A stretch of DNA of 64,000 bases from a virus, in the IMG/VR virus record IMGVR_UViG_3300028581_000014, positions 1-64,000 of that record; one strand, written 5' to 3'. The notes below the pieces were generated by a model, which worked only from the letters and a program-made list of their open reading frames with translations, was not told the origin of the DNA and did not search any database. Both the position numbers and the translations under genes were made by a program. Positions 52,277-60,635 of this stretch are shown one piece after another; positions within the stretch are counted from its first letter, which is position 1, and each line of letters opens with the position of its first letter.

Positions 52277-52660
52277 TTAGATGTTTATTATAACGAAGTC
52301 CGTTGTTTCAAAAACATCATCCGTTATTGTGTAATCCAAACGAACTACAGCAGCATATTCACTCTCATCTGTACCATCAACGGTTATTTCGTTTATTTGT
52401 AAATTTGGTAGGTATTTTTTAACCACTGTAGTTATTTCTTCTGATATCTTGGAAAGAGTTAACGAATCATTTGGTTCGAAGATGTAACGTAATAAATCGG
52501 TACCAAAATCTGGGTTATAAAGCCTCTGCCCTTTTCTAGTTAAAATCAAATGAAGCAAATCTGCCTTTATAGCATTTTGGTCATCAGAATTCAAATCCAA
52601 GAAAAAACCCTTATTGCTATCCTTAAAGGGGTAATTTATATTTATATATCTACTTGCCAT
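52277..52660 (-). CDS. 25: Baseplate wedge protein, gp25-like
   Basis: A 127-residue protein of the gp25/W family (lysozyme-like fold without lytic role). Conserved segments: INYPFKDSNKGFFLDLNSDD, then DLLHLILTRKGQRLYNPDFGTDLLRYIFEP and a final pair of strands. It joins the tube and sheath platform to the wedges. First gene of the tail block. Confidence 0.92.
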   Translation of the reverse strand: MASRYININYPFKDSNKGFFLDLNSDDQNAIKADLLHLILTRKGQRLYNPDFGTDLLRYIFEPNDSLTLSKISEEITTVVKKYLPNLQINEITVDGTDESEYAAVVRLDYTITDDVFETTDFVIINI

Positions 52661-52671
52661 CTTCTTTTATT

Positions 52672-52680
52672 GATAAATAT
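52672..52680 (-). promoter_or_regulatory. Late-type motif before the gp25-like gene
   Basis: Minus strand ATATTTATC, one base off the common form, 11 nt from the start at 52660. It lies about 40 nt beyond the nrdA terminator. Confidence 0.45.
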
Positions 52681-52720
52681 AATAAGTTAAGATTTTAATA
52701 AGTAAATCACAAAATAAAAA

Positions 52721-52738
52721 AGGCCCTAGTTAGGGCCT
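52721..52738. terminator. Terminator after nrdA C-half
   Basis: AGGCCCTA and TAGGGCCT (8-bp perfect stem, 2-nt centre), followed in the minus direction by TTTTTATTTT. It separates the replication-type operon from the tail block. Confidence 0.85.
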
Positions 52739-52766
52739 CTTATATTTAATGTTAAAATTAATCTTC

Positions 52767-53852
52767 TTAAGCTGAACAACCAAAGCACTCAAACTGAGAA
52801 TCTTTTGGTTTATTAACCACTACTTCTGACACACTTAGTTTAGAATTCGCTTCCAATTTAGACTTGGTTCTGGTATAATATACACCAGTCTTTAAACCAC
52901 CTTTCCAAGCGTACATCAAAGCACTAGCTATCTTACCATACTTTGCATCCATATGGTATACATTTAATGATTGTGATTGGTCGACAAATTTATTTCTAAT
53001 TATTGATAGGTCTAATAATACCCTTTGTGGTATTTCCCAAACATCCTTGTATCTAATTCTAATATCTTCTGGTATCTCAATGATATTTTGAACACTACCC
53101 TTGTTTCTAATCACTTTATCTATCATATTTGTATCCCATAGATTATTTTGAACCAGTTCATTAACTAGATATTTGTTAATTACTAAAAACTCACCTTGAC
53201 CAACACGCCTAGTGAAAAGGTTAGATGTCACAGGCTCAAATGATTCAAAAACACCTAATAATATAGCAGAAGATGCTGTTGGCATAAGGGCGATTAATAA
53301 GCTATTATACATGGGTATTGGTTCACCAATTGGTTTCGGAGACCACCCTTCGATATATGTTTCTCCTTTTGAATATGGACTACCTTCCCAAGCTGGATAG
53401 TTTTCACCTAATTCTTCAGCTAACTTCATTGATTCGTCAACAGCAGCCTTATACATTGTTTCAAATATATCAGCATTCCATTTCTTGGCTTCATCACTTT
53501 CAAACGCTATCTTTTTCTTGGCAAAAAAGTCAGCTAATCCAGCAACACCAATAGCCAAAGCACGTTGGTCAATACCAGCCGATTTACTCCACTCATCACT
53601 CCACTTGTTTGTATCAATTACACGATTTAAGGCTCGTACAAGAACCCTAGTGGTTTTTTCGATAGTATCTAAGCTAGAATGTTCAGCTAAGTTTACTGAT
53701 GCTAATGTGCATTGTGGTGTATATTGGGGTTTGGAAGCTTGGAAAATTTCGCAATTATGTACTAATACATTATTAGCATAAAAATTATTAGTATTTTCCA
53801 CTTGGATGTCATATACATCCATTCTTTTTTCTAGTTTGTTAATCTTAATCAT
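52767..53852 (-). CDS. nrdA: Ribonucleotide reductase large subunit, C-terminal part with split-intein C-half
   Basis: A 361-residue protein. Residues 1-33 are the C-terminal half of an intein: the block F pattern RMDVYDIQVENTNNFYANN and the terminal VLVHN, followed by Cys34 as the first residue of the C-extein. From there the protein is class Ia NrdA: CEIFQ, the second redox Cys in QCTLASVNLAEH, ALMPTASSAIL, the Tyr pair in GVYYTRTKSK and the C-terminal thiol pair CFGCSA. Joined to the other half it gives 716 residues, close to the normal length. It ends in a strong terminator. Confidence 0.95.
   Translation of the reverse strand: MIKINKLEKRMDVYDIQVENTNNFYANNVLVHNCEIFQASKPQYTPQCTLASVNLAEHSSLDTIEKTTRVLVRALNRVIDTNKWSDEWSKSAGIDQRALAIGVAGLADFFAKKKIAFESDEAKKWNADIFETMYKAAVDESMKLAEELGENYPAWEGSPYSKGETYIEGWSPKPIGEPIPMYNSLLIALMPTASSAILLGVFESFEPVTSNLFTRRVGQGEFLVINKYLVNELVQNNLWDTNMIDKVIRNKGSVQNIIEIPEDIRIRYKDVWEIPQRVLLDLSIIRNKFVDQSQSLNVYHMDAKYGKIASALMYAWKGGLKTGVYYTRTKSKLEANSKLSVSEVVVNKPKDSQFECFGCSA
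53754..53852 (-). other. Split intein, C-terminal half (33 aa)
   Basis: Codons 1-33 of the C-part gene. Motifs are the block F strand (RMDVYDIQV), the N..F/Y..N pattern and the final His-Asn before Cys, which carries out Asn cyclisation. The +1 residue is Cys. Confidence 0.92.
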
Positions 53853-53863
53853 AATTTGTATTT

Positions 53864-55063
53864 TTAACTGTTAATATATTCAAATTTAAATCCTTTGTAT
53901 GTCTTATTTCTACCCTTACACACCGCTAAAACAGATGTTATTTTTCCATTCATAAATTCAGCGGCAGATTTTAACGAATCAAAAATTAATTCATTACCTT
54001 CTTTATCTATTCTCTTTAATTTCCTCCGATTATTACCAATTTTAACATCAAAGTTATAATCTTCATTTTCCCACCTAAAAATATGTTCAAATGAATTATT
54101 TGTTTTACATTTTCTTCTGATAACGCCTTGATGAAAGCCAGTAAAATTACTAGCTTCAAATACATTATTAAATATAATTTCTTGTTCGGATTCAACACTT
54201 TCCTTATAATACACTAGTTTAGTAATCCTCACAATACCGTTTTTAGTTGTTTTAAACCCTCTAGGTGAATCATCAATAGGTTTTTTATAATCTAACCGTT
54301 TAGATTTAGTGTAAACTAATTCAGTATCAATATATTTAAAAAAATAACCCTTATAACTACCACCATATTTAATACATCTATAAATTAAAGATTTAGTTTT
54401 AAATCCATATTTATTAAGTATCTCGTTAATATTTAAAATATCTATTTCTACTAATGTTTTAGAATCAATCATAACAATTAAATGTTTAACTCTAGATTTA
54501 AAATTTTCTTTCATATTATCTATCCGTTCTTTAGTAAATTTTTTGCCTTTATTCCAATGAACATTGTTAATCTTAGCTAAATATGATGGGTTATTTTCTA
54601 TCGACCTACCATACATAGGGTTTTTTCTACCTTTAGAGTTTTCACTATGTTTCTTTCTTATTTCTTCTTTTTTAGGGTTATTAGTAAAAGTGTCACCACC
54701 AGTGCCACCTATAACAATATTAGTTAATAAACCATCTTCAGTAAATCGACCATAATGTTCAATTAATTCCTTTTCGACTTTAAACGCTTCATCTTCATTA
54801 TCGGTCTCAAATATAATTTTAAAATTAGGTTTAAACCCTAAATCAATTAATTTTTTAATTGTATTAGTTTTATATGGGTTAATTTTACTACTGTGATTGT
54901 TTTTTAATGCATCAGTATAGTGTGTTAAATGTCGTTTTCTTTTATTTTTAGCGTTATAATCACCCTTACCAATATAGAAAGGTTTATAGTTTATTTCAGA
55001 GTAATTATTACTATAATCACCCATTACTCTATCGTCTAATAAAATGTAAATATAATATCTCAT
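53864..55063 (-). CDS. GIY-YIG homing endonuclease between the two nrdA halves
   Basis: I prefer ATG at 55063 (399 residues) over the in-frame ATG at 55084, because the nuclease core starts at once (MRYYIYILLDD) and the earlier ATG lies inside an inverted repeat. The GIY-YIG domain has a long insert (YYIYIL ... PFYIGKG), a basic helix KNKRKRHLTHY and a metal-binding Glu in KVEKELIEHYG. NUMOD3-like repeats follow (KKHSENSKGRKNPMYGRSI). The C-terminus is a NUMOD1 module (DSLKSAAEFMNGKITSVLAV...GFKFEYI). It has its own start and stop, so it is not fused to the intein. Confidence 0.92.
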   Translation of the reverse strand: MRYYIYILLDDRVMGDYSNNYSEINYKPFYIGKGDYNAKNKRKRHLTHYTDALKNNHSSKINPYKTNTIKKLIDLGFKPNFKIIFETDNEDEAFKVEKELIEHYGRFTEDGLLTNIVIGGTGGDTFTNNPKKEEIRKKHSENSKGRKNPMYGRSIENNPSYLAKINNVHWNKGKKFTKERIDNMKENFKSRVKHLIVMIDSKTLVEIDILNINEILNKYGFKTKSLIYRCIKYGGSYKGYFFKYIDTELVYTKSKRLDYKKPIDDSPRGFKTTKNGIVRITKLVYYKESVESEQEIIFNNVFEASNFTGFHQGVIRRKCKTNNSFEHIFRWENEDYNFDVKIGNNRRKLKRIDKEGNELIFDSLKSAAEFMNGKITSVLAVCKGRNKTYKGFKFEYINS

Positions 55064-55120
55064 ATTAATAAATATGCAGTACATGGTATAAAGTACACAA
55101 CATGCTGCATATTTATTAAT
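55064..55120 (-). promoter_or_regulatory. Inverted repeat with 16-bp arms between intein N-half and the GIY-YIG start
   Basis: ATTAATAAATATGCAG (55064-55079) and its exact complement (55105-55120) flank a 25-nt centre. The proximal arm, read as CTGCATATTTATTAAT in the coding direction, abuts the ATG at 55063 and contains the late-type core ATATTTAT. The distal arm covers the stop codon of the intein N-half (55116-55118). A read-through transcript could fold and hide the endonuclease start. Confidence 0.7.
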
Positions 55121-56591
55121 TAAAGTTAGTATCTAATTCATCATCTTCAAGTAAATCACAAGCCATAACATAACCTCTATTTACGGTATAGATTTGATGG
55201 TCTGGTGTACAAACTATTTTAATACCTTTTTCTTCATCAACTACTTCAATTACTTCAGCGTTTTCTTTAGTTTTAATTGCACCTAATATTGGTTGAAAAG
55301 TATTATCTTGACTCAGTACAAATAAGTTCTTATCATTTTCAAATCTATCGGTAATATCCCCCAAGGTTACCTTTTCAATACCCCCATTTTCGTTAATTAT
55401 AGTTATAATAGTTTCACCATCCAAACAACATAAATTTGATTGTTTTATCGGACCAATATTACTTTGCATATTACGCTTATTAGCGTTATCTTTAAACATA
55501 ACATATGGTCGACCACTTTCCACCTGAGACTTTATTATTGAATCAAAGATATCTTTAGGGTTAACTTTTTTACCTAATCCTAAATCAACCGCTTTTTGGT
55601 ATTCTTCATCAAATTCGGAACCCCATAGGTCATAAAGTGGTTTTAAGCCAGCTTTTTTTAAGTCATTAGGGCAAAATAAATACCAAGCTTCATTATTCTC
55701 CAATTTCTTCATGAAAAGGTCATTTATAATAACCGATGTGAATAAATCACGACTTCTCATTTGCTCATCACCAATGGGTAATGTTAAGTTAAGGAAATCA
55801 AAGATATCCCTATGCCATAGAGATAGATATAAAGCACAACTACCAGAACGAGAACCTTGCTTATAAAATCGCATCTTGCTCTGAACCATATCGGCTAACC
55901 TAACTACACCACCAGCGTTGCCTTGGAACGATTCTACGATACTCTCTTTGCTTCGTAATGGGTCAATCAATAGTCCAATGCCAGAACCCTCCTTAGAGGC
56001 CGCAGAAATCTTTGTAAGCGTGTTTTCAATTCCTTCAAATGAATCATCTTCTAAGTGTGTAAGATTACAACTAATCATACCACCTCTTTTATCGATACCA
56101 GCGTTTGTATATGTTGGTGTTGCAAAGTTACCTCTTTTATTGGTTAATTCTTCCAATAATGCAGACTTAGACTTATCATCGTCACCAAATAAATGATTTG
56201 CAACCCTTAGATACATACAAGAAGGTAATTCAATTGGGGTTTTCTTATCATCCCTCATTGAATACTTGCTTAAGAATGTAGTTGCGGCAAAAAAATCATA
56301 TGTTAAGTCAACTGGTTGTAATTCCTTATTAATTAACTTAGATTGACGGCTTAATAAAATACGGCCACCTAATAAAGAATAATCTGGGTGTTGTATTATC
56401 TTATCAGCCGATTTAAACGCTATTATTTCATCAATTTCCGTTGTTGTGATATTATCACTAATCAATGGTATTACTTCTTGAAATAAAAGGTCGCTATCAA
56501 CCAGTAATCCAGCAGCTTGTGTCTTGATTCTCGTAAGAATCTTATTAGGCATAAATGCCTGTGATGTTTTATCTCTCTTTAAAATTCGCAT
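55116..56591 (-). CDS. nrdA: Ribonucleotide reductase large subunit, N-terminal part with split-intein N-half
   Basis: A 491-residue protein. An ATP-cone occupies 1-90 (MRILKRDKTSQAF start). The barrel part follows, with the first redox Cys at 175 (GMISCNLTH) and the active-site sentence PIKQSNLC ending at Cys388, the equivalent of E. coli Cys439. The intein starts at Cys389 and runs 103 residues to the stop. The reading frame ends where an intein endonuclease domain would sit. Trans-splicing with the protein at 52767-53852 would restore NLC-CEIFQ. Confidence 0.95.
   Translation of the reverse strand: MRILKRDKTSQAFMPNKILTRIKTQAAGLLVDSDLLFQEVIPLISDNITTTEIDEIIAFKSADKIIQHPDYSLLGGRILLSRQSKLINKELQPVDLTYDFFAATTFLSKYSMRDDKKTPIELPSCMYLRVANHLFGDDDKSKSALLEELTNKRGNFATPTYTNAGIDKRGGMISCNLTHLEDDSFEGIENTLTKISAASKEGSGIGLLIDPLRSKESIVESFQGNAGGVVRLADMVQSKMRFYKQGSRSGSCALYLSLWHRDIFDFLNLTLPIGDEQMRSRDLFTSVIINDLFMKKLENNEAWYLFCPNDLKKAGLKPLYDLWGSEFDEEYQKAVDLGLGKKVNPKDIFDSIIKSQVESGRPYVMFKDNANKRNMQSNIGPIKQSNLCCLDGETIITIINENGGIEKVTLGDITDRFENDKNLFVLSQDNTFQPILGAIKTKENAEVIEVVDEEKGIKIVCTPDHQIYTVNRGYVMACDLLEDDELDTNFN
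55119..55427 (-). other. Split intein, N-terminal half (103 aa)
   Basis: Residues 389-491 of the N-part: block A CLDGETIITI and the block B sentence VCTPDHQIYTVNRGYVMACDL with the TPDH His. It ends at an acidic stretch (LLEDDELDTNFN). The C-half begins near-basic (MIKINKLEKR), a charge pattern that suits association of split intein halves. Confidence 0.92.
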
Positions 56592-56603
56592 AGTTATATT
56601 TGT

Positions 56604-57557
56604 TTAAAAATCTTGTTCAAAAATACCCTCAGTACTTGTTGGTATGTCAACCCTAGTATATTCACCTTCTCTTTTCTCAAAGAAGTTATTCTTAGCTGAT
56701 AAACCAATTCTAGACATATAGTCTAATGGGTTTGTAACCATAAATTCTCTTTCACAACCGAAGTCATTAAGAACAATATCAGTAACATATTGTACGTACT
56801 TAACCATATCATTTTTTGTTAAGCCTTGTAGTCCGTCTGGCATACTATTTTCAACAAAGACCTTCTCAACCTCATAACAACCCAATATAATATTTCGCAA
56901 TTCATCCTTGGATAATTTATACTCATCTTTTAAATAATTGTTGTATAAATATAAAGCAAATTCATAGTGAGCTGTTTCATCACGTAAAATCAATTCATTC
57001 ATGGCTGCAAGACCTGGCATTTTATTTCTACTTCTAAACCAGAAAACTCCAGAAAAAACGCTAGAAAAAGCTATACCCTCAACACAAGCAAACGCAACCA
57101 ATCTATGTGAAAAAGACGGGTGTTGTATCCAAGTCTCAGCCCATTCAGCCTTTGTTGCAACAGCAACGTTGGTATCCATTGAATGGAAAAGTTCATCTCT
57201 TTCTGCTAGATTTTGTATAAACGTTTCAATCAATAAAGAATAACCATTTGCATGTACTTGTTCGATAAACGTTTGGTGACCATAAAAATACTGTGCCTCT
57301 AGTATTTCAACTTCACGTAAGAAATTTGTAGCTAGATTATCAATGACCAATCCATCAGATACCGCAAAAAATGCTAGTATATTCTTTAGGTATTGCTTCT
57401 CATTATCTTTTAGCTCATCATATTTATCCTTTGATAAATCAGTTTCTTCAGCAACCCAAGTCTGGGATTCCGCACCTTTATATTTTTGCCATAAATCATT
57501 GTGAATGATTGGAAATATAACATATCTCTTCTTTAATGCTTTGTCTTTTAAATACAT
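56604..57557 (-). CDS. nrdB: Ribonucleotide reductase small subunit
   Basis: A 317-residue class Ia beta subunit that makes the tyrosyl radical for NrdA. Metal ligands and the radical Tyr are in order: EVEILEAQYFYGHQ region, EQVH with Tyr four residues after the His (EQVHANGY), Glu in ACVEGIAF and the DETAHYEF pair. The C-terminus ends in a short acidic tail (STEGIFEQDF) of the kind that docks to NrdA. Slightly shorter than the E. coli protein (376). It is 12 nt upstream of the nrdA N-half start, so the genes are co-transcribed. Confidence 0.95.
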   Translation of the reverse strand: MYLKDKALKKRYVIFPIIHNDLWQKYKGAESQTWVAEETDLSKDKYDELKDNEKQYLKNILAFFAVSDGLVIDNLATNFLREVEILEAQYFYGHQTFIEQVHANGYSLLIETFIQNLAERDELFHSMDTNVAVATKAEWAETWIQHPSFSHRLVAFACVEGIAFSSVFSGVFWFRSRNKMPGLAAMNELILRDETAHYEFALYLYNNYLKDEYKLSKDELRNIILGCYEVEKVFVENSMPDGLQGLTKNDMVKYVQYVTDIVLNDFGCEREFMVTNPLDYMSRIGLSAKNNFFEKREGEYTRVDIPTSTEGIFEQDF

Positions 57558-57571
57558 TTTTTACTATTATT

Positions 57572-58978
57572 TTAATTACCGTTATTTAATGCTTCTCTTC
57601 TAAGTCTAGTTGCGTTCAACAAATCATTTACCCTTTGTTGGTTATTAACCTCAACATCTTTTCTGTGCTCCACTTGTGTTCTTCCACTCTTAAATTCATT
57701 ATTCTCAATTTGAATTGTTGAGTTATTAAATATAACATCCTCAAATATTAATCCATCCTTTCCAAATCTAGACTTTAATATTGCCATTGTTGCCGTACCG
57801 TCTTCCTTTTGGTCTAGTGACTTAGCAATGGACACGATAAAGTGGCCTATCTGTCCCTTTTTGATTGAACCACCCATTTGGTCAGATTCAACAACCGTAG
57901 CTTTAATACTTGAGCGATTTCCTTGTACAGCGGTCCAACCAGCAAGATTTAATTCATCCAACATTGATTCAAATTCACGCATAACGCTACCCTCACCAAT
58001 ATTAGCATCATCATACCTTCTTGAAGGTGTCACACAATCAATATAATCTAATAAAATTATGTCAGGTCTAAAGCCTTCAGATATTTGTTTTCGTATATAC
58101 TGGCGTATCATAGGTATTGTTGTACCAGCACTTGGAAATTTCTTTAGTTTAAGTGAACCTTTAGCGTTATTATTTTTTTCGTTTTTTAGATTAATTATAT
58201 CATCAGTATGTAATGATAAATCATTTAAATCAATACCTGTCCAACAAGATAAGTGCTTACGCTGAATAACCTTTGGATTATCTTCAAAAAATATTTGTAT
58301 AACATTATAACCATCATTCATAGCTGTATTAGCTATCTTAGTTATCATTGTGGTTTTGCCGACCCCGAATGGCGCTAAGATTAGAGCTAACTCACCCTTA
58401 GATAGACCACCATTCATTACCTCATCTAAAAAACTAATACCAGTTCTTATTGGTTGACGAAAATCATCTGATAATATTGATTCAATATTATCGAGAACAT
58501 TGATAGTATCATCTTGATTATCACCATGTTCTAACGCCTTACGTAGTATTGATTCACATTCATCATAACTCTCAAAATCACCCTTGTCAATTATTACTTG
58601 AATGGACTTTATTGATTTCTTTAACTCCTGTTGCTTACAGAACTTCATTGCAATATCTTGAACCTTTAAGGTATCATGTAAACTGATATTCTTAATCTTG
58701 TTTAATTGAGATAAGGCATATTTTTGTTGAATATCGTCTTTAATATCGCCCAATAATCTAAACTCAATACTACCCATATCAGGTATAATATCATCTTGTA
58801 CCTTAGCATCTTTAATTGTTGCAACTATAACCCTTAAGTATGGGTCTGCAAAATAATTTGGGTCAACAATTTCAATTATAGTCTCAGCAAACCTATTATC
58901 TGTTAATAATTGAGCAACAAATCTCATTTGGTAATCTAACCCTAAAAACCCTAAATTATCCCTATCTATTTTTGCCAT
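57572..58978 (-). CDS. dnaB: DnaB-family replicative helicase (gp41-like)
   Basis: A 468-residue helicase. The helical N-terminal domain covers 1-160. The RecA-fold motor begins at about 175 (GISFLDEVMNGGLSKGELAL). Walker A is APFGVGKTTM at about 205, Walker B is FRPDIILLDYIDCV at about 305, and the arginine-type region is KSRFGKDG near the end. The helicase unwinds DNA ahead of the fork and pairs with the primase. It begins an operon with nrdB and nrdA. The late-type box at 59012-59020 lies 33 nt from the start, beyond a terminator. Confidence 0.94.
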   Translation of the reverse strand: MAKIDRDNLGFLGLDYQMRFVAQLLTDNRFAETIIEIVDPNYFADPYLRVIVATIKDAKVQDDIIPDMGSIEFRLLGDIKDDIQQKYALSQLNKIKNISLHDTLKVQDIAMKFCKQQELKKSIKSIQVIIDKGDFESYDECESILRKALEHGDNQDDTINVLDNIESILSDDFRQPIRTGISFLDEVMNGGLSKGELALILAPFGVGKTTMITKIANTAMNDGYNVIQIFFEDNPKVIQRKHLSCWTGIDLNDLSLHTDDIINLKNEKNNNAKGSLKLKKFPSAGTTIPMIRQYIRKQISEGFRPDIILLDYIDCVTPSRRYDDANIGEGSVMREFESMLDELNLAGWTAVQGNRSSIKATVVESDQMGGSIKKGQIGHFIVSIAKSLDQKEDGTATMAILKSRFGKDGLIFEDVIFNNSTIQIENNEFKSGRTQVEHRKDVEVNNQQRVNDLLNATRLRREALNNGN

Positions 58979-59011
58979 AAAATTCTTCCATGTTAATTAA
59001 ATTGTCGTTAT

Positions 59012-59020
59012 TATAAATAT
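59012..59020 (-). promoter_or_regulatory. Late-type motif before dnaB
   Basis: Minus strand ATATTTATA followed by ATAAC, 33 nt from the dnaB start at 58978 and directly behind the terminator of the preceding gene. It suggests the dnaB-nrd operon is also read by the second promoter class. Confidence 0.5.
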
Positions 59021-59022
59021 AT

Positions 59023-59048
59023 AAAAGTATGGCTTAGGCCATACTTTT
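59023..59048. terminator. Terminator overlapping a stop codon
   Basis: AAAAGTATGGC (59023-59033) and GCCATACTTTT (59038-59048), 11-bp perfect stem with a 4-nt loop. It includes the stop region of the gene ending at 59034. Confidence 0.8.
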
Positions 59049-59528
59049 GGTATATTTATTTCGACTAAGATACAATCTTATTTCAGCCATAATAGCTGGA
59101 ATAATCTCTTTAATATCGACAGCATATCTAACCTTGGTTGGAAAATTATTACCATTAAATGTTTGAAAACCAACACTTTGTTTGTCAATTTTTATCTCAA
59201 ACTGAAAATTATCAAGCTTTTCAAAGTTATCTTTATATGGTTGTTCGAACGGTTCACCATATGGATTATACATAGACCATAAGTATTCTTTGCTTTTCTT
59301 CTTAAGGTAGTTTGGTATGATACCCATAGTACCAAAATCACCATTATCCATACCGCAAATAGCATCCATTAATTCGGCCATTTCAGTAGAATTAATAGAC
59401 TTATCGTTAAAATCTCGTATATCAAAATACCTCTGGCAGATGATATGGTTATTAATGTAAAGGATGAACTCAAATCTTTGCTCAACAAATTTTCTTGGTT
59501 CTGATGTTTTAGCTGTTAATGTTGCCAT
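59034..59528 (-). CDS. Hypothetical protein, 164 aa
   Basis: A soluble alpha/beta protein (FVEQRFEFILYINNHIICQRYF near the start, DIKEIIPAIMAEIRLYLSRNK near the end). It is not recognised, but its place between the 5'-3' exonuclease gene and dnaB suggests a replication-linked role. The last codons lie in a terminator hairpin. Confidence 0.77.
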   Translation of the reverse strand: MATLTAKTSEPRKFVEQRFEFILYINNHIICQRYFDIRDFNDKSINSTEMAELMDAICGMDNGDFGTMGIIPNYLKKKSKEYLWSMYNPYGEPFEQPYKDNFEKLDNFQFEIKIDKQSVGFQTFNGNNFPTKVRYAVDIKEIIPAIMAEIRLYLSRNKYTKSMA

Positions 59529-59555
59529 GTTTTAGTTTTTTTTTTAAGTTAATTA

Positions 59556-60605
59556 TTAAATGTTATTTTCTCTTTCAATTAGTTTCTTAAATGGTATTAA
59601 AAATTCGGCATATCTAGCTTCACCAAATACCCTATCTAGACCATCTCGTTTCATCATCTTAAGGACATTCTTAAGGTCCCTACCAGAATCATTTAGAGTA
59701 CCATCTATTAAGGTTTCCAATTCCTCTATCCCATTATCTGTTAACATGGGTCTAGTTAAATTTACGAGCCTTTCATTTATCTCATAAATATTTTCTTTCT
59801 GTACCCCATCGGTAATCTTATTGATGATATTGTCTAGTACCTTAAGTGGTTTCTTTTTAAGAATTAATCTTTCTGTTTGTTGTTGCTTAGCTAATTCTAT
59901 TACCTCATCAATAGTTAATACTCGTTCCTTTATCTCTGGAAATAATTTAATTAGCGTATCTTCACCTAAGCCCTTGATACCTTTGATGCTATCACTTCGG
60001 TCACCGACCATGGTTTTAAGTAAGACTGAATTTCCCTTATGATGGGTAAAATGTGTTGAAAAATTGTTTGAATCTACGTAGACTTTTAAATCTAAGAAAT
60101 AAATGCGTATATCATCAGATATCAGCTGTAGAAAGTCTCTATCTGACGATGCAATTGTAATCTTTTCGTTAATATCACGGTTTAGACAATAATGAGCAAT
60201 AAAATCATCGCTTTCAATGACCTCATCTTTTAGTTGTCTGATATATAAATCATTTAAGTATTCCCAAACCAATTTGCGTTGGTTTAACTCGCTAAGGTCA
60301 TCTGGTTGTGTACCATTCACGAAATCTTTACCTCGGTCACTCTTATATGGTTCATATATCTCATACCTAAGCTTACCACTAAAGTTACCATCCCAAAAGA
60401 CATATACCCTATGGTATAAGTCTTCGGTTAATATCTTGCGTAGTATAACAAGGAATGATGATAAACCACCTATGTGTTGACCATTATGGTTGTATTCGTT
60501 TTTAGCACCAAAATATCCTAACTTAAATAAGGAATTTCCGTCTACCAATAATGTATTTTGTATTTTTAATCTAGGTACACCATTACGTGGTGGTCTTTTG
60601 TTCAC
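59556..60605 (-). CDS. 5'-3' exonuclease / RNase H (FEN family)
   Basis: A 349-residue flap-endonuclease-type nuclease like T4 RNase H, which removes primers. The N-terminal Asp motif is LLVDGNSLFKLGYF at about 19-32. The second acidic cluster is VIESDDFIAHYC (about 130) followed by TIASSDRDFLQL (about 150). The helix-hairpin-helix DNA-binding segment is GDRSDSIKGIKGLGEDT (about 200). The C-terminal 120 residues are helical. Confidence 0.9.
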   Translation of the reverse strand: MNKRPPRNGVPRLKIQNTLLVDGNSLFKLGYFGAKNEYNHNGQHIGGLSSFLVILRKILTEDLYHRVYVFWDGNFSGKLRYEIYEPYKSDRGKDFVNGTQPDDLSELNQRKLVWEYLNDLYIRQLKDEVIESDDFIAHYCLNRDINEKITIASSDRDFLQLISDDIRIYFLDLKVYVDSNNFSTHFTHHKGNSVLLKTMVGDRSDSIKGIKGLGEDTLIKLFPEIKERVLTIDEVIELAKQQQTERLILKKKPLKVLDNIINKITDGVQKENIYEINERLVNLTRPMLTDNGIEELETLIDGTLNDSGRDLKNVLKMMKRDGLDRVFGEARYAEFLIPFKKLIERENNI

Positions 60606-60635
60606 ATTTACTTTTTTAGTTAGTTAAAAAATAAC

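Noticed and set aside
55064-55084. Earlier ATG (55084) as the start of the third GIY-YIG gene
   Set aside because: It adds only seven residues before the nuclease core, lies in the centre of an inverted repeat and has no sequence support; ATG 55063 fits the family start better.
52767-56591. Split nrdA as a frameshift or assembly error, or a group I intron
   Set aside because: Both breakpoints carry clear intein motifs at the exact active-site junction, each half has its own start and stop, and a free endonuclease gene lies between. A group I intron would not leave intein residues.
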